64,000 nt of DNA, from the NCBI RefSeq assembly GCF_002006995.1, contig NZ_MRUL01000004.1, forward strand, positions 248,001-312,000, written 5' to 3'. How positions within the stretch are numbered: the first letter of the stretch is position 1; each line of letters begins with the position of its first letter. This document shows positions 48,500 through 57,468 of the stretch, one piece after another. Source of the stretch: Izhakiella australiensis (GTDB taxonomy: Bacteria > Pseudomonadota > Gammaproteobacteria > Enterobacterales > Enterobacteriaceae). Under the pieces are notes generated by a model. It did no database searches, was not told where the DNA came from, and saw only the letters and a list, made by a program, of their open reading frames with translations. A program made the translations under genes and the position numbers.

Positions 48500-49009
48500 T
48501 TACGAATAGTTGCTTTGCCAGCCTAAAAACTGGTCATATTTGCGCAACGCAATGCGGTAATTATTATTACCGGCATCCGGCAGCTGGTTCTCCAGGCAGG
48601 CATGCCAGCTGACGCCGCGCAGACTTTCCGCCGGAAAGTTCTTTGCCTGCAGCATATCGTCAAGACGGCGCAGACGAACCACATACTCACGGATGGTGCT
48701 GTGGCTCATTGCCGTCTGCTCAAACAAATATTGCTTGAAGGCCATGATGTCAAAGTAGGTCGGATGCGTGTTGCAGTAGATATCGCTGCAAAAACGACAT
48801 AGCGCTGTCAGTTCAGTTTGTAACTTAAGCCAGACCTGGTCGTCGATCATCTGGTCCATACGGGCAATTGCTTCTTTATTAATTATCTGACCGCGGAACA
48901 CCAGCGCCATACGATCCAGCACCTTGCCACAGTGCGAGCAGTTGGTCTGCCCGTGCTTGTAGTCTTTCAGATAACGGCTGAGCGGTCTCATTTTTGTTTT
49001 GGATCTCAT
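48500..49009 (-). CDS. fliZ: Flagellar/curli regulator FliZ
   Basis: Regulator expressed with FliA; in E. coli it antagonises RpoS-dependent genes and so favours motility over curli, and in Salmonella it activates flagellar genes. About 169 residues. The core MRPLSRYLKDYKHGQTNCSHCGKVLDR, FKQYLFEQTAMS, EYVVRLRRLD and NNYRIALRKYDQFL aligns with E. coli FliZ and includes the CxxC pair and core-binding-like helices. Start at 49009 with GGAG 8 bases upstream; a longer start at 49060 would overlap fliA. Confidence 0.92.
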   Translation of the reverse strand: MRSKTKMRPLSRYLKDYKHGQTNCSHCGKVLDRMALVFRGQIINKEAIARMDQMIDDQVWLKLQTELTALCRFCSDIYCNTHPTYFDIMAFKQYLFEQTAMSHSTIREYVVRLRRLDDMLQAKNFPAESLRGVSWHACLENQLPDAGNNNYRIALRKYDQFLGWQSNYS

Positions 49010-49049
49010 CCGAGAGTCTCCGATTGCTGTGATGTGCGTAAACAAACTG

Positions 49050-49772
49050 TCAGCGCGCACCCGTCAATCGGGCGCGCAGGCGTTTAATCGCCTGACTGTG
49101 CAGCTGGCTGACGCGAGATTCACCCACGTCCAGCACTGCGCCAATCTCTTTCAGATTCAATTCTTCCTGGTAATAGAGCGTCAGCACCATTTTTTCGCGT
49201 TCAGGCAGCGCCTCAATCGCTTCAATGACGCGTTCGCGTAAATCACCTTCCATAAGCTGATGGAGCGGGTTGGCCTCTTCGTGCCCGTCCGTCACCAGCT
49301 CAGCGCTATCGCCATGTTCTTCGTGATATTCATCGTACGAAAACAGCTGGCTGTTGTTGGTATCCAGCAAAATCTGCCGGTACTCTTCCAGCGATACGTC
49401 AAGCTGCGTAGCCACTTCCAGCTCGGTAGCTGCTCGCCCCAGCGACTGTTCGACCCGGTGCATGGCGCCAGCCACCTCCCGGGCGTTACGGCGCACACTG
49501 CGTGGCGCCCAGTCACGGCTGCGAAGCTCATCGAGCATGGCGCCGCGGATGCGCTGTACGGCATAGGTGGTAAAGGCTGTGCCCTGTAGCGCGTCATAGC
49601 GCTCTACGGCATTTAGCAGCCCGATACCTCCGGCCTGTAACAGATCGTCCAGTTCGACGCTGGCTGGCAGGCGAACCTGCAAGCGCAGCGCTTCGTGTCG
49701 CACCAGCGGTACGTACCGCTGCCATAGCGAATGCTTGTCCATGACGCCTTCGGCGGTATAGAGATCGTTCAC
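49050..49772 (-). CDS. fliA: Flagellar sigma factor FliA (sigma-28)
   Basis: RNA polymerase sigma factor for class 3 flagellar and chemotaxis genes, held inactive by FlgM. 240 residues: region 2 (LLQAGGIGLLNAVERYD, TYAVQRIRGAMLDELR), region 3 (RSVRRNAREV), region 4 with helix-turn-helix (NLKEIGAVLDVGESRVSQLHSQA). Near-consensus sigma-28 sites stand before fliC, fliD, the chemoreceptor gene and fliA itself in this window. fliZ follows within about 40 bp. Confidence 0.97.
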   Translation of the reverse strand: MNDLYTAEGVMDKHSLWQRYVPLVRHEALRLQVRLPASVELDDLLQAGGIGLLNAVERYDALQGTAFTTYAVQRIRGAMLDELRSRDWAPRSVRRNAREVAGAMHRVEQSLGRAATELEVATQLDVSLEEYRQILLDTNNSQLFSYDEYHEEHGDSAELVTDGHEEANPLHQLMEGDLRERVIEAIEALPEREKMVLTLYYQEELNLKEIGAVLDVGESRVSQLHSQAIKRLRARLTGAR

Positions 49773-49796
49773 TCTGACTACCCTGCGTTAGTTAAG

Positions 49797-49823
49797 TTAT
49801 CGGCATCATTATCTAATTCTGTA
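49797..49823 (-). promoter_or_regulatory. Sigma-28 promoter upstream of fliA
   Basis: Minus strand TACA-N15-GCCGATAA: exact -10 box, 3 of 4 bases in the -35 core (TAAA), ideal spacing. It lies 25 bp before the fliA start, consistent with autoregulation. Confidence 0.75.
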
Positions 49824-49918
49824 GCGAGTTTTGATTGGCAGAATAAAGAGGCAAAGGCGGGTTATTTCTAATTTGTTACGCAGAGCTGAAAACAGCTTCA
49901 GCCCTGCTGTCATCAGCG

Positions 49919-50884
49919 TTACTTACGATTCAGACGCGCTCGGGTCGCGGCGGGCACCTGCGACCAGAGCGCACAGACCTGCCCATCGAGCGATTGATAA
50001 AACGGCAGTAATATTTGATCTTCTTGCAGCGCCTGACGCAGACGCACTTGCCCCGTCTCGCCGTCAATGCTCAAGCGGTGGCTACTGAATAATCGTTGCA
50101 GGTCGCTGCGCAGAAACAGGCCGTTATCCACGCTATTGTCGGCAATCACGCCCTGCTCGTTTTCGCTGACGTCAATATGGCAGGCTTCCACCCACGGCCA
50201 GCTATGCTCGCCGGTCAGTAACGTGCCGGTGATGACGCAGGCACCGTAGCGCGCCTTCACCGCGAGCTGGAAATCTGCGTTACCCGCGCGCGCCCACAGG
50301 CGCTTTTTCACCCGCAATCCGACCTGGGTACCGGGATAAACGCCGCCATTTTGCACCAGTCCGTCACCGCTCAGTACCACGATAAACTGCAACGCAAGGG
50401 CATGTTCAAAACAGGGCTGAGATTGTGGATCGAACAGCTGCCAGAACTCATCGTGCGGGTCGCTGCGCATCAGAGAAAGGGTATAACCACGGCTGTTCAT
50501 CAGGTTTTGCGCCATCGGCGAAGCCGGATCGAGCATCGCACATACTTTCACTTCGCCGATCACCTGCCAGAGGTTCTGATTTTCCAGCGCCGCATCGCGG
50601 TGGAAATAGTAAAACGGCTGCTGGTTAGCCAGATAGTGTTCAAAGCGCTGAAGATAGTTTTTCCGTTCGTTATCGCCGCAGATAAACAGCAAATCGCTTT
50701 GCGGGGCGTTGACCTGCTGGCGCGCGAATACCGCGCGGATAATCAGGCTCTTACTGGTGGTCGAAGGACTCAGCAAGCCGCGTGCCGTCAGCTCTTTGTC
50801 AGCAGGAAATTTCCACGCGTAGCGCTGAGCAATCTCATCAAAGCTCAGCCATTCACCGGGTATCAGGTCGAAATTAAAGCGCAT
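49919..50884 (-). CDS. HNH endonuclease-family protein
   Basis: About 321 residues, cytoplasmic by sequence. The C-terminal third has an HNH_2-type region: YGACVITG, then EACHIDV, then NGLFLRSDLQRLF. In the usual family pattern the last block reads DLHRLF; here the histidine is glutamine, so one presumed catalytic/metal residue is altered and activity is uncertain. The N-terminal 200 residues are not recognised and probably give target specificity. It sits between fliA and fliB, where E. coli has no such gene. I place the start at ATG 50884; a GTG at 50893 is possible. Possible roles are defence nuclease or DNA-binding regulator. Confidence 0.75.
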   Translation of the reverse strand: MRFNFDLIPGEWLSFDEIAQRYAWKFPADKELTARGLLSPSTTSKSLIIRAVFARQQVNAPQSDLLFICGDNERKNYLQRFEHYLANQQPFYYFHRDAALENQNLWQVIGEVKVCAMLDPASPMAQNLMNSRGYTLSLMRSDPHDEFWQLFDPQSQPCFEHALALQFIVVLSGDGLVQNGGVYPGTQVGLRVKKRLWARAGNADFQLAVKARYGACVITGTLLTGEHSWPWVEACHIDVSENEQGVIADNSVDNGLFLRSDLQRLFSSHRLSIDGETGQVRLRQALQEDQILLPFYQSLDGQVCALWSQVPAATRARLNRK

Positions 50885-51043
50885 GGGGGCCACCAGAAAA
50901 AAGACTTATCCGGATTATCGGCAGGCGCGCAGGAAACTGTAACCTGGCGGTAACAGGCTGGTGGTACCGTCAGATGACGCTTTTTTTGATGGCGTTGGCG
51001 AGCCAGAGCGGGCTGTCGCCGGGGAAAATCAGTGAGGGAAAGA

Positions 51044-51101
51044 AACAGGGCGTTTAATTAAATCGAATCGACGTCAATTCTGTTTATTTAAACGTCCTGT
51101 T
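51044..51101. repeat. Long inverted repeat between the HNH gene and fliB
   Basis: AACAGGGCGTTTAATTAAAT (51044-51063) and ATTTAAACGTCCTGTT (51086-51101) are inverted copies, nearly perfect over 14-16 bases with a 22-base loop. It could be the fliB terminator, though the T-tract is short (TTTC), or a relic of a small mobile element. Confidence 0.7.
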
Positions 51102-51153
51102 TTCCTTGAATACGCCACCCGGTACTGAAGGTTCAGAACCGGATATGCGCACT

Positions 51154-52362
51154 TTACTTCAGCAAATAAAGCAGCGACAGGTCGTCGTTGACTTTGACTT
51201 TGTCTATGCGTTTGAAAAAGCCTTCCATTACCGTCGAGTTATGCTTAGTAATGGTATGAAAGCTGTAAACAATGTCGATCACCGTATCTTCATCCAGCTG
51301 TCCATTGACGGCAACCTGCGCGGCGATTAACGACTTAATCAGGAACCATTCGGCAGTCAGCAGATAAAGGCATGACAAGGCGCTGCGCCCTGCATAGCCG
51401 GGAAACTGATCGTGCCAGATGCGGTATTGCATCAGGTTGCTCATCAGATGGGGACGCTCACGCAGCCATGGCAGCACCTGCTGTTGCCAGACATCATCCA
51501 GACGCTGCATCGACGTGACAACGTCACCATCATCAATACTTTGAGTCTGCAAAAACAGCAGTTGACCAACGAAATGCCGCAGCCGTGGCAGGCCTCTGGT
51601 GGTCGGGCGGCTTTCAAGAAAAACCTGGATTAACATTAAAAGCGACCACTGCAGCTGATAATCCGGCTTTATCTGTTCAATCTTCTGCCCCAGCTGGCCG
51701 GCTTCTAAAGCGGCCATAATGTCGCCGAATTTGCTTTCCAGCTGAGCAAGCTTATCGTCTTCATTATCTGCGCTAAGTTTATCCAGGCTCAGGAACAGCA
51801 TGGCGATGGCATATAAGCCTTCATTCACTTCGCTGCCCGCCTGCTGGACCAGCAGACTGCACATCAGATTGATTAACTGTTTACTCTGATCGCGCGCCGG
51901 GGAGGCCAGGGAGGTTATCTGCGCGCTTTCCCGTTTATCGAGACGCATCGCCTGCGGTAGCGTTAGCAGTAGGCGCGCCGCTTCCGGGCAGGAAAGTTCA
52001 AGACTGCTTTCCACATCCAGTTTATAAGTCTGCTTACGGCGCGGATAGGTGCTGCAAGTATGGCTTAGCGCCTTACTGCCCATATTCTTTTGAATAGTGC
52101 AAAGTTTCTGTTCATCAAGAAAAGCACAGTTGCCCTCGGTATTGAGCTTCATATATCCCCAGTTTTGCGGGGTTTGCTTTGTCAGGACGATATGTTCGCT
52201 GGCAATATTTTTTACCGCAATACTCTGGCTTTTCAGGTAGCGCTTTGTTGATGGCTTATCAAGGGTAATACTCCATCCGCCGCAGCAGGAGTCCCGGCAG
52301 GCGCTGCCGATGCACTGGAAACTTTTAACAAATAACGGTTCAACGATAATTTCTTTATTCAT
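51154..52362 (-). CDS. fliB: Flagellin lysine-N-methylase FliB
   Basis: Methylates lysine side chains of flagellin; described in Salmonella. 402 residues with the diagnostic cysteine cluster CIGSACRDSCCGGW (residues 17-30) and later cysteines (NCAFLDEQKLC, SHTCSTYPRR, LSCPEAARLL) that probably bind an iron-sulphur cluster. Immediately downstream of fliC on the same strand, separated by the fliC terminator, as in Salmonella where fliB neighbours fliC. Predicted to modify the surface of this flagellin and alter its hydrophobicity. Confidence 0.93.
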   Translation of the reverse strand: MNKEIIVEPLFVKSFQCIGSACRDSCCGGWSITLDKPSTKRYLKSQSIAVKNIASEHIVLTKQTPQNWGYMKLNTEGNCAFLDEQKLCTIQKNMGSKALSHTCSTYPRRKQTYKLDVESSLELSCPEAARLLLTLPQAMRLDKRESAQITSLASPARDQSKQLINLMCSLLVQQAGSEVNEGLYAIAMLFLSLDKLSADNEDDKLAQLESKFGDIMAALEAGQLGQKIEQIKPDYQLQWSLLMLIQVFLESRPTTRGLPRLRHFVGQLLFLQTQSIDDGDVVTSMQRLDDVWQQQVLPWLRERPHLMSNLMQYRIWHDQFPGYAGRSALSCLYLLTAEWFLIKSLIAAQVAVNGQLDEDTVIDIVYSFHTITKHNSTVMEGFFKRIDKVKVNDDLSLLYLLK

Positions 52363-52486
52363 ATCCTTTCCCCCGTGCTGAGCGGCAACGGCTGTTAATT
52401 GGCTAACCAGGAGAAGATAACACCTGCCCCCATTTTCAATGGGGCTAGTAGAAAAGGAAAAGCGGCTTATTCTGAAGGATAACTAA

Positions 52487-52512
52487 ACAAAAAACCCCGG
52501 CAAGCCGGGGTT
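52487..52512 (-). terminator. Terminator after fliC
   Basis: Minus strand AACCCCGG-CTTG-CCGGGGTT followed by TTTTGTTTAG, about 30 bases after the fliC stop. Confidence 0.92.
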
Positions 52513-52541
52513 GAGTGATAAGTCTGTTGCTTGCCGGGTGA

Positions 52542-54266
52542 TTAGCCCTGCAGCAGAGACAGAACCTGCTGCGGAACCTGGTTGGCTTTTGCCAGCACAG
52601 AGTTACCAGCCTGCTGCAGAATCTGCGCTTTGGACATGTTAGACACTTCCGTCGCGTAGTCTGCGTCCTGAATACGGGACTGAGCAGAAGACAGGTTAGT
52701 GGTGGTGTTGTTCAGGTTAGTGATGGCAGAATCCAGACGGTTCTGAATCGCACCCAGACTTGAACGGAACTTATCGATGCTACCGATAGCGGCATCCAGT
52801 GACGCCAGCGGGTCAGAGGTTGCAGCGGAAGTCGTGGCAGCAGTCGTGGTCAGTTTGCCATCGGCAGTTTTGTAGATAGCAGAACCGGTGTTGTTAGTTA
52901 CATTGCCATTTGACTGCGCGTAGTAATTAACGGTTTCTTTAGCGGTAGTGGTGATGGCGCCGTTGTTATCAACGTAGGCCGCTGCACCACCTTTAGTTAC
53001 CGCGCCGGTGCTGCCGGTTACGCCGTAAGCCGTACCGCCATCGTTCAGCGTAAAGTCCTGACCTTTAACCGCGTTGCCCATCTGAGCGGCGCTTACGGTG
53101 ACGCCAGTTACGTCAACTACCGTGTTAGCGGGGGTTGCAACACCAGCAGTTAAGGCACCGCCACCAGCAGACTGAATGGTAACGCCTTTAGCTTCGATTT
53201 TAGTTGCAACGGCAGCTTCAGAACCGGTTACAGAAGTATCAGTGTTGGCAACCAGGTTGTCCCATGTTGCAGCAGTAGTAGCACCACTACCAGTCTGAGT
53301 CAGGTTACCTTTTACATCGAGGTACAGTGCTTTGCCGTCGGTAGTAGTAACAGTACCGTCTTTAGCAATGTTAACGTCCTGCGCTTTACCGCCGATAGTA
53401 ACTTTAGCAGAGAAGCTGTCGCCAGCGTTCGGCGCCAGGTAGCTCAGTACGCTGTCTTTAGATACGCCGTCAGCAGCATAAGAGTAAGACTTAGACGCGG
53501 CATCGTAGGTGTAGGTGTTGGTTTTAGCTGCAACGCCCAGACCGGTGTTGGTGCCAGTATAGGTAATGGTGTTGGTATCTTTAGCACCAGCCAGCACGTC
53601 AGCAGCGGTAGCGCCAGCGTAGCTGAAGTCTTTGCTGTAGGTAGTGCTGCCGTCAGCGTTAGGGCTGCCAGCGGCGGCAAAGCCAGCCAGTTTCAGGTCA
53701 TCAGAAGTTGCAGCAGCATTTGCTACGCTGCCTTTACCGTTAACGTTAAAGCCGGTCAGGCCCAGCGTTTTAGAGGTAATGGCTTTCAGGTCGATAGAGA
53801 TGGTTTCGCCATCGTTAGCACCTACCTGGATTTTCATGGTGTTATCAGCTGACAGCACTTTCACGCCGTTGAACTGAGTCTGACCAGATACGCGGTCGAT
53901 TTCAGACAGACGTGAGGTGATTTCATCCTGGATTGAGTCCAGGTCAGACTGGTTGTTGGTACCGTTCTGCGCCTGTACGGTCAGTTCACGGATACGCTGT
54001 AAGTTGTTGTTGATTTCTGACAGCGAGCCTTCAGTGGTCTGCGCGATGGAGATACCATCGTTAGCGTTACGCGCAGCCTGAGACAGACCGTTGATGTTAG
54101 AAGTGAAGCGGTTAGCAATCGCCTGGCCGGCTGCATCATCTTTTGCGCTGTTGATGCGCTGACCAGAGGAGAGACGCTCAATCGCGGTGCCAAGAGCAGA
54201 CTGCGATTTGTTCATGTTGTTCTGTGTGATCAGCGAGAGGCTGTTTGTATTAATAACCTGTGACAT
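52542..54266 (-). CDS. fliC: Flagellin
   Basis: Filament subunit, 574 residues. Conserved N-terminal D0/D1 (SQVINTNSLSLITQNNMNKSQSALGTAIERLSSG) and C-terminal D1/D0 ([37 protein letters not shown]) flank a long variable D2/D3 region rich in Thr, Ala and Gly. It has two clusters of lysines in the variable part, which are plausible FliB targets. Single gene with its own sigma-28 promoter and strong terminator. No second flagellin gene or invertible element seen. Confidence 0.97.
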   Translation of the reverse strand: MSQVINTNSLSLITQNNMNKSQSALGTAIERLSSGQRINSAKDDAAGQAIANRFTSNINGLSQAARNANDGISIAQTTEGSLSEINNNLQRIRELTVQAQNGTNNQSDLDSIQDEITSRLSEIDRVSGQTQFNGVKVLSADNTMKIQVGANDGETISIDLKAITSKTLGLTGFNVNGKGSVANAAATSDDLKLAGFAAAGSPNADGSTTYSKDFSYAGATAADVLAGAKDTNTITYTGTNTGLGVAAKTNTYTYDAASKSYSYAADGVSKDSVLSYLAPNAGDSFSAKVTIGGKAQDVNIAKDGTVTTTDGKALYLDVKGNLTQTGSGATTAATWDNLVANTDTSVTGSEAAVATKIEAKGVTIQSAGGGALTAGVATPANTVVDVTGVTVSAAQMGNAVKGQDFTLNDGGTAYGVTGSTGAVTKGGAAAYVDNNGAITTTAKETVNYYAQSNGNVTNNTGSAIYKTADGKLTTTAATTSAATSDPLASLDAAIGSIDKFRSSLGAIQNRLDSAITNLNNTTTNLSSAQSRIQDADYATEVSNMSKAQILQQAGNSVLAKANQVPQQVLSLLQG

Positions 54267-54340
54267 AATTAAGTTTCCTGTATAACAGTCGGGGTTAGTT
54301 AGTGGGCTTCAGCCCGCCGGCTTCATCGCCGTCAAACCTG

Positions 54341-54367
54341 TTATCGTCTGTCATCAAACAACCTTTA
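54341..54367 (-). promoter_or_regulatory. Sigma-28 promoter of fliC
   Basis: Minus strand TAAA-N15-GACGATAA (consensus TAAA-N15-GCCGATAA, one mismatch), 75 bp upstream of the fliC start. Confidence 0.88.
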
Positions 54368-54460
54368 GAAAAATTTTCGCCATGAGCTAAAAAAGTTTAG
54401 TGCGCGAAATACCCTTCTCTATTAGCGTTTTTCCTTTCATTGCCAGATAAATAAAAAAGA

Positions 54461-54487
54461 TAAACTTACTGCCAATGCTGCCGATAA
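54461..54487 (+). promoter_or_regulatory. Sigma-28 promoter of fliDST
   Basis: TAAA-N15-GCCGATAA, a perfect match with ideal spacing, 42 bp upstream of the fliD start. Confidence 0.92.
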
Positions 54488-54528
54488 CCCCGGTACTGAC
54501 TCCCCATGACGCTTTATAAAGGATAACC

Positions 54529-55956
54529 ATGGCTAACGTTTCTTCTTTAGGTATCGGATCCGGTCTCGACTTAAATACGCTGCTGGCTAACATCACCACC
54601 GCAGAAAAAAGCGCGCTGACGCCGATTACCAACCAACAAACGGCCTTTAACGCCAAGCTGACGGCCTACGGCACGCTGAAAAGCGCGCTGACGTCATTTC
54701 AAACGGCAAATACCGCGCTCAGCGCCGCAGACCTGTTCAGCGCCACTACCGCCAGCAGCAGCACGGCATTCAGCGCTACCACCAGCGCGAACGCGACCGC
54801 CGGCAAATACACCATAAACGTTAGCCATCTGGCGCAGGCGCAGTCGCTGACCTCGGCAACCAAAAGCAGCCTGACCGATAATATCGGCGCCGTGACCACC
54901 AGCGGCGCGCGTACCATTACTATTCAGCAGGGTAATGGTAAAGACCCGGTGAGCATTAATCTGAGTGACAGCAATACCACGCTGACCGGGGTGCGCGACG
55001 CGATTAATAATGCCAAAGCCGGCGTCAGCGCCAGCATCATTAAGGTCAGCGACAGCAGCTACCGCCTGTCGATTACCGCTAACGATACCGGCAGCGTCAA
55101 CGCCATGACCATCAGCGTCAGCGGCGATGACACCCTGAACAGTTTTATCGGTTACGACGGCAGCAATACCGATGAAACCAAGGGTCTGACGCAAACCGTC
55201 GCCGCGCAAAATGCCAGCCTGACGGTGAATAACATTGCCATTGACAGCGCCAGCAATACCATTACCGATGCTTTGCAGGGTATTAACCTGACCCTGAACG
55301 ATAGCACCAGCGGTAACCAAACGTTAACCATCACCAAGGACACTTCCAAAGCGTCCACGGCGATCGCCAACTGGGTTAACGCTTATAACGCGTTGCAGGA
55401 TACCTTCGACAACCTGACGCAGTACACCGCTGTTGACCCCGGCGCCACGCAGAGCTCAAACAACGGCGCGCTGGTAGGCGACGGTACGCTGCGTACCATT
55501 CAGACGCAGCTGAAGAGCATGCTGACCAACGCTGCCAGCACCTCAAGCTATAAAACCCTGTCGCAGATCGGCATCACTTCGGACCCGACCAGCGGCAAGC
55601 TGACCATTAATAGCGACAAGCTTTCCAGCGCGCTGAGCAGTAACGCCAGCGACGTACAGGCGATGTTGATTGGCGACGGTAAAAAAACCGGTATCACCAC
55701 CACCATCGGCACCAACCTGACCAGCTATATGTCGACCAGCGGTATTCTCACCGCCGCCACCAACGGCGTGAACAGCACCCTGAAGAAGCTGACCCAAGAA
55801 TATAATGATACCAACTCGCGTATTAACGACACCGTTGCGCGTTATAAAACCCAGTTTACTCAGCTGGATGTGTTAATGAACTCGTTGAACAGCACCAGCA
55901 GTTACCTGACGCAACAATTTGATGCCCTGAACGGCACCTCATCCAGCAAGTCCTGA
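54529..55956 (+). CDS. fliD: Flagellar cap protein FliD
   Basis: Hook-associated protein 2, a filament cap that promotes flagellin polymerisation. 475 residues. It has the conserved N-terminal FliD domain (VSSLGIGSGLDLNTLLANI), a variable middle rich in Ser/Thr, and the C-terminal coiled region (TRINDTVARYKTQFTQLDVLMNSLNSTSSYLTQQFDAL). First gene of fliDST and divergent from fliC, the standard enteric layout. Confidence 0.97.
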   Translation: MANVSSLGIGSGLDLNTLLANITTAEKSALTPITNQQTAFNAKLTAYGTLKSALTSFQTANTALSAADLFSATTASSSTAFSATTSANATAGKYTINVSHLAQAQSLTSATKSSLTDNIGAVTTSGARTITIQQGNGKDPVSINLSDSNTTLTGVRDAINNAKAGVSASIIKVSDSSYRLSITANDTGSVNAMTISVSGDDTLNSFIGYDGSNTDETKGLTQTVAAQNASLTVNNIAIDSASNTITDALQGINLTLNDSTSGNQTLTITKDTSKASTAIANWVNAYNALQDTFDNLTQYTAVDPGATQSSNNGALVGDGTLRTIQTQLKSMLTNAASTSSYKTLSQIGITSDPTSGKLTINSDKLSSALSSNASDVQAMLIGDGKKTGITTTIGTNLTSYMSTSGILTAATNGVNSTLKKLTQEYNDTNSRINDTVARYKTQFTQLDVLMNSLNSTSSYLTQQFDALNGTSSSKS

Positions 55957-55971
55957 CGCTAAGGGGATAAG

Positions 55972-56382
55972 ATGTACAGTGCAAAAGGCACCCGGGCCTA
56001 CGAAAAAATCGGCGTCGAAAGCGCCGTGATGAGCGCCAGCCAGGCGCAGCTGATTACCCTGCTGTTTGACGGCGCGCTCAGCGCCCTGGTGCGTGCGCGC
56101 CTGTTTATGCAGGACAACAATCTGCAAGGTAAGGGGCTGTCGATTTCTAAAGCCATCAATATTATCGATAACGGCCTCAAGCAGGGGCTGGAAGAAAACA
56201 GCGGCGATGAGCTGACGGATAATTTATTAGGTCTTTACACCTACATGGTGCGTCGCCTGCTGCAGGCTAATCTGCGCGATGACGTAGCCGCCGTAGAAGA
56301 AGTTGAAGGTTTACTGCGCGGTATTGCCGACGCGTGGAAAGAAGCTAATGGGGTTAGCGCCCCGGTTCAGGACGCCGTATAA
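55972..56382 (+). CDS. fliS: Flagellin export chaperone FliS
   Basis: Cytoplasmic chaperone that binds the C-terminus of FliC and prevents premature polymerisation. 136 residues, all-helical. The N-terminus MYSAKGTRAYEKIGVESAVMSASQAQLITLLFDGAL is typical. 15 bp after fliD and directly abutting fliT. Confidence 0.97.
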   Translation: MYSAKGTRAYEKIGVESAVMSASQAQLITLLFDGALSALVRARLFMQDNNLQGKGLSISKAINIIDNGLKQGLEENSGDELTDNLLGLYTYMVRRLLQANLRDDVAAVEEVEGLLRGIADAWKEANGVSAPVQDAV

Positions 56383-56742
56383 ATGACAATCGCACCGCAC
56401 TTGCTGGAAAATTATCAGAAGCTGCTTTCTTTTAGCCAGGAGATGCTGCGCCTGGCGAATGAAGGCCAGTGGAGCGAGCTGATTCAGATCGAAATCAGCT
56501 ATGCCAGTACCGTTGAAGCGCTGGCGCGCTGCACGCGTGATAATCCGTTATCAATCAAAAGTCTTGAGCAGCTACGCCCGGTTTTACGTCATCTGCTGGA
56601 TAACGAAAGAGAGATTAAGCAGCTGCTGGCAAAACGTAAAGATGAGCTTAATCGTCTGATTAATCAGTCCAATCGCCAGCAGTCGCTGATGTCAACCTAC
56701 GCCAGCAATTCTGGACTGGTGCTGGTGCCGCGCGATATCTAA
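56383..56742 (+). CDS. fliT: Flagellar chaperone FliT
   Basis: Export chaperone for FliD and, in Salmonella, negative regulator of FlhDC. 119 residues, helical (LLENYQKLLSFSQEMLRLANEGQW, HLLDNEREIKQLL), close to the E. coli protein in length and pattern. The ATG follows the fliS stop directly (TAAATG), so it is translationally coupled. Confidence 0.93.
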   Translation: MTIAPHLLENYQKLLSFSQEMLRLANEGQWSELIQIEISYASTVEALARCTRDNPLSIKSLEQLRPVLRHLLDNEREIKQLLAKRKDELNRLINQSNRQQSLMSTYASNSGLVLVPRDI

Positions 56743-56749
56743 TCCACGA

Positions 56750-56779
56750 CGCCGCCTGCCAGCAAAGGCGCAGGCGGCG
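56750..56779. terminator. Strong hairpin between fliT and yedD
   Basis: CGCCGCCTGC and GCAGGCGGCG form a perfect 10-bp stem with a 10-base loop, 8 bases after the fliT stop. No U-tract follows, so it may act as a transcript-end stabiliser or a Rho-aided stop. Confidence 0.5.
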
Positions 56780-56866
56780 ATAACCGTGTTGATCTGTTCT
56801 ACCGCAAAGCCAACCCGGGCTGGTTCCTCAATGCGCAAGTCACGCGGCGAGGGAAGTTAGCCGCCG

Positions 56867-57295
56867 TCAGGGGGTGACCGCGGCGTGGTTTGCCGGCGCT
56901 TCGCTGTGCTGCCAGGCCTGCTGGCACTCAAGGGTCGGCTTGTTTACCTTACGCATCACCAAATCGTCGTAATGCAGCTCGTTGCCTTCCAGCTTCAGCG
57001 GCATCACCCGCAATTGCTGATTAACGTTAACCAGCTCACCGTCTATACGGCTGACCTTGCCGGGCTTAGCGATAACACGCTGCCACTGGCGGCAATCGAG
57101 GGTATTGCCCTCAGCATCAATGAGCAAACTGCCAATCGCTTCGTCGCTGACCAGGCCGCTTTGCGGCCCGAAGGTCTGCCAGTTACCGACCAATGCGGCA
57201 GGCGGCGGCGTTTTCACCGCGCTGGCGTAGTTGGTCAGCTGAACGCATCCGCTCAGCAGCATTATCACAGAGCCAGCAATCATCCAGTTCTTCAT
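56867..57295 (-). CDS. yedD: Lipoprotein YedD
   Basis: Outer-membrane-type lipoprotein of unknown function, 142 residues. Lipobox LSGC at residues 14-17; mature part with NWQTFGPQSGLVSDEAIGSLLIDAEGNTLDCRQWQRVIAKPGK matching E. coli YedD. In E. coli amyA lies between fliT and yedD; it is absent here. Divergent from the chemoreceptor gene. Confidence 0.92.
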   Translation of the reverse strand: MKNWMIAGSVIMLLSGCVQLTNYASAVKTPPPAALVGNWQTFGPQSGLVSDEAIGSLLIDAEGNTLDCRQWQRVIAKPGKVSRIDGELVNVNQQLRVMPLKLEGNELHYDDLVMRKVNKPTLECQQAWQHSEAPANHAAVTP

Positions 57296-57468
57296 TTCTT
57301 ATCCCTACATTATTTACCTGGCGCTACGTTAAATACTTACTGGCAATTGCGCAAGCCTGAAGGTGCAGCGCCAGCCTTGTCAGCGCAGTTTGCCCTCCCC
57401 CCCTGCTCTGACATCCTTCAGCAGACGGTGAAACCGCCCGCGCTGGCGAAAGAAAATCATATAGTCAC

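Noticed and set aside
54694-55320. 208-codon minus-strand frame inside fliD
   Set aside because: Antisense shadow of fliD with repetitive Ala/Gly composition.
56743-56866. Possible gene remnant after fliT (plus-strand reading with VDLFYRKANPGWF)
   Set aside because: Only about 40 codons, no start, and it does not resemble amyA, the gene found here in E. coli; too little to call.
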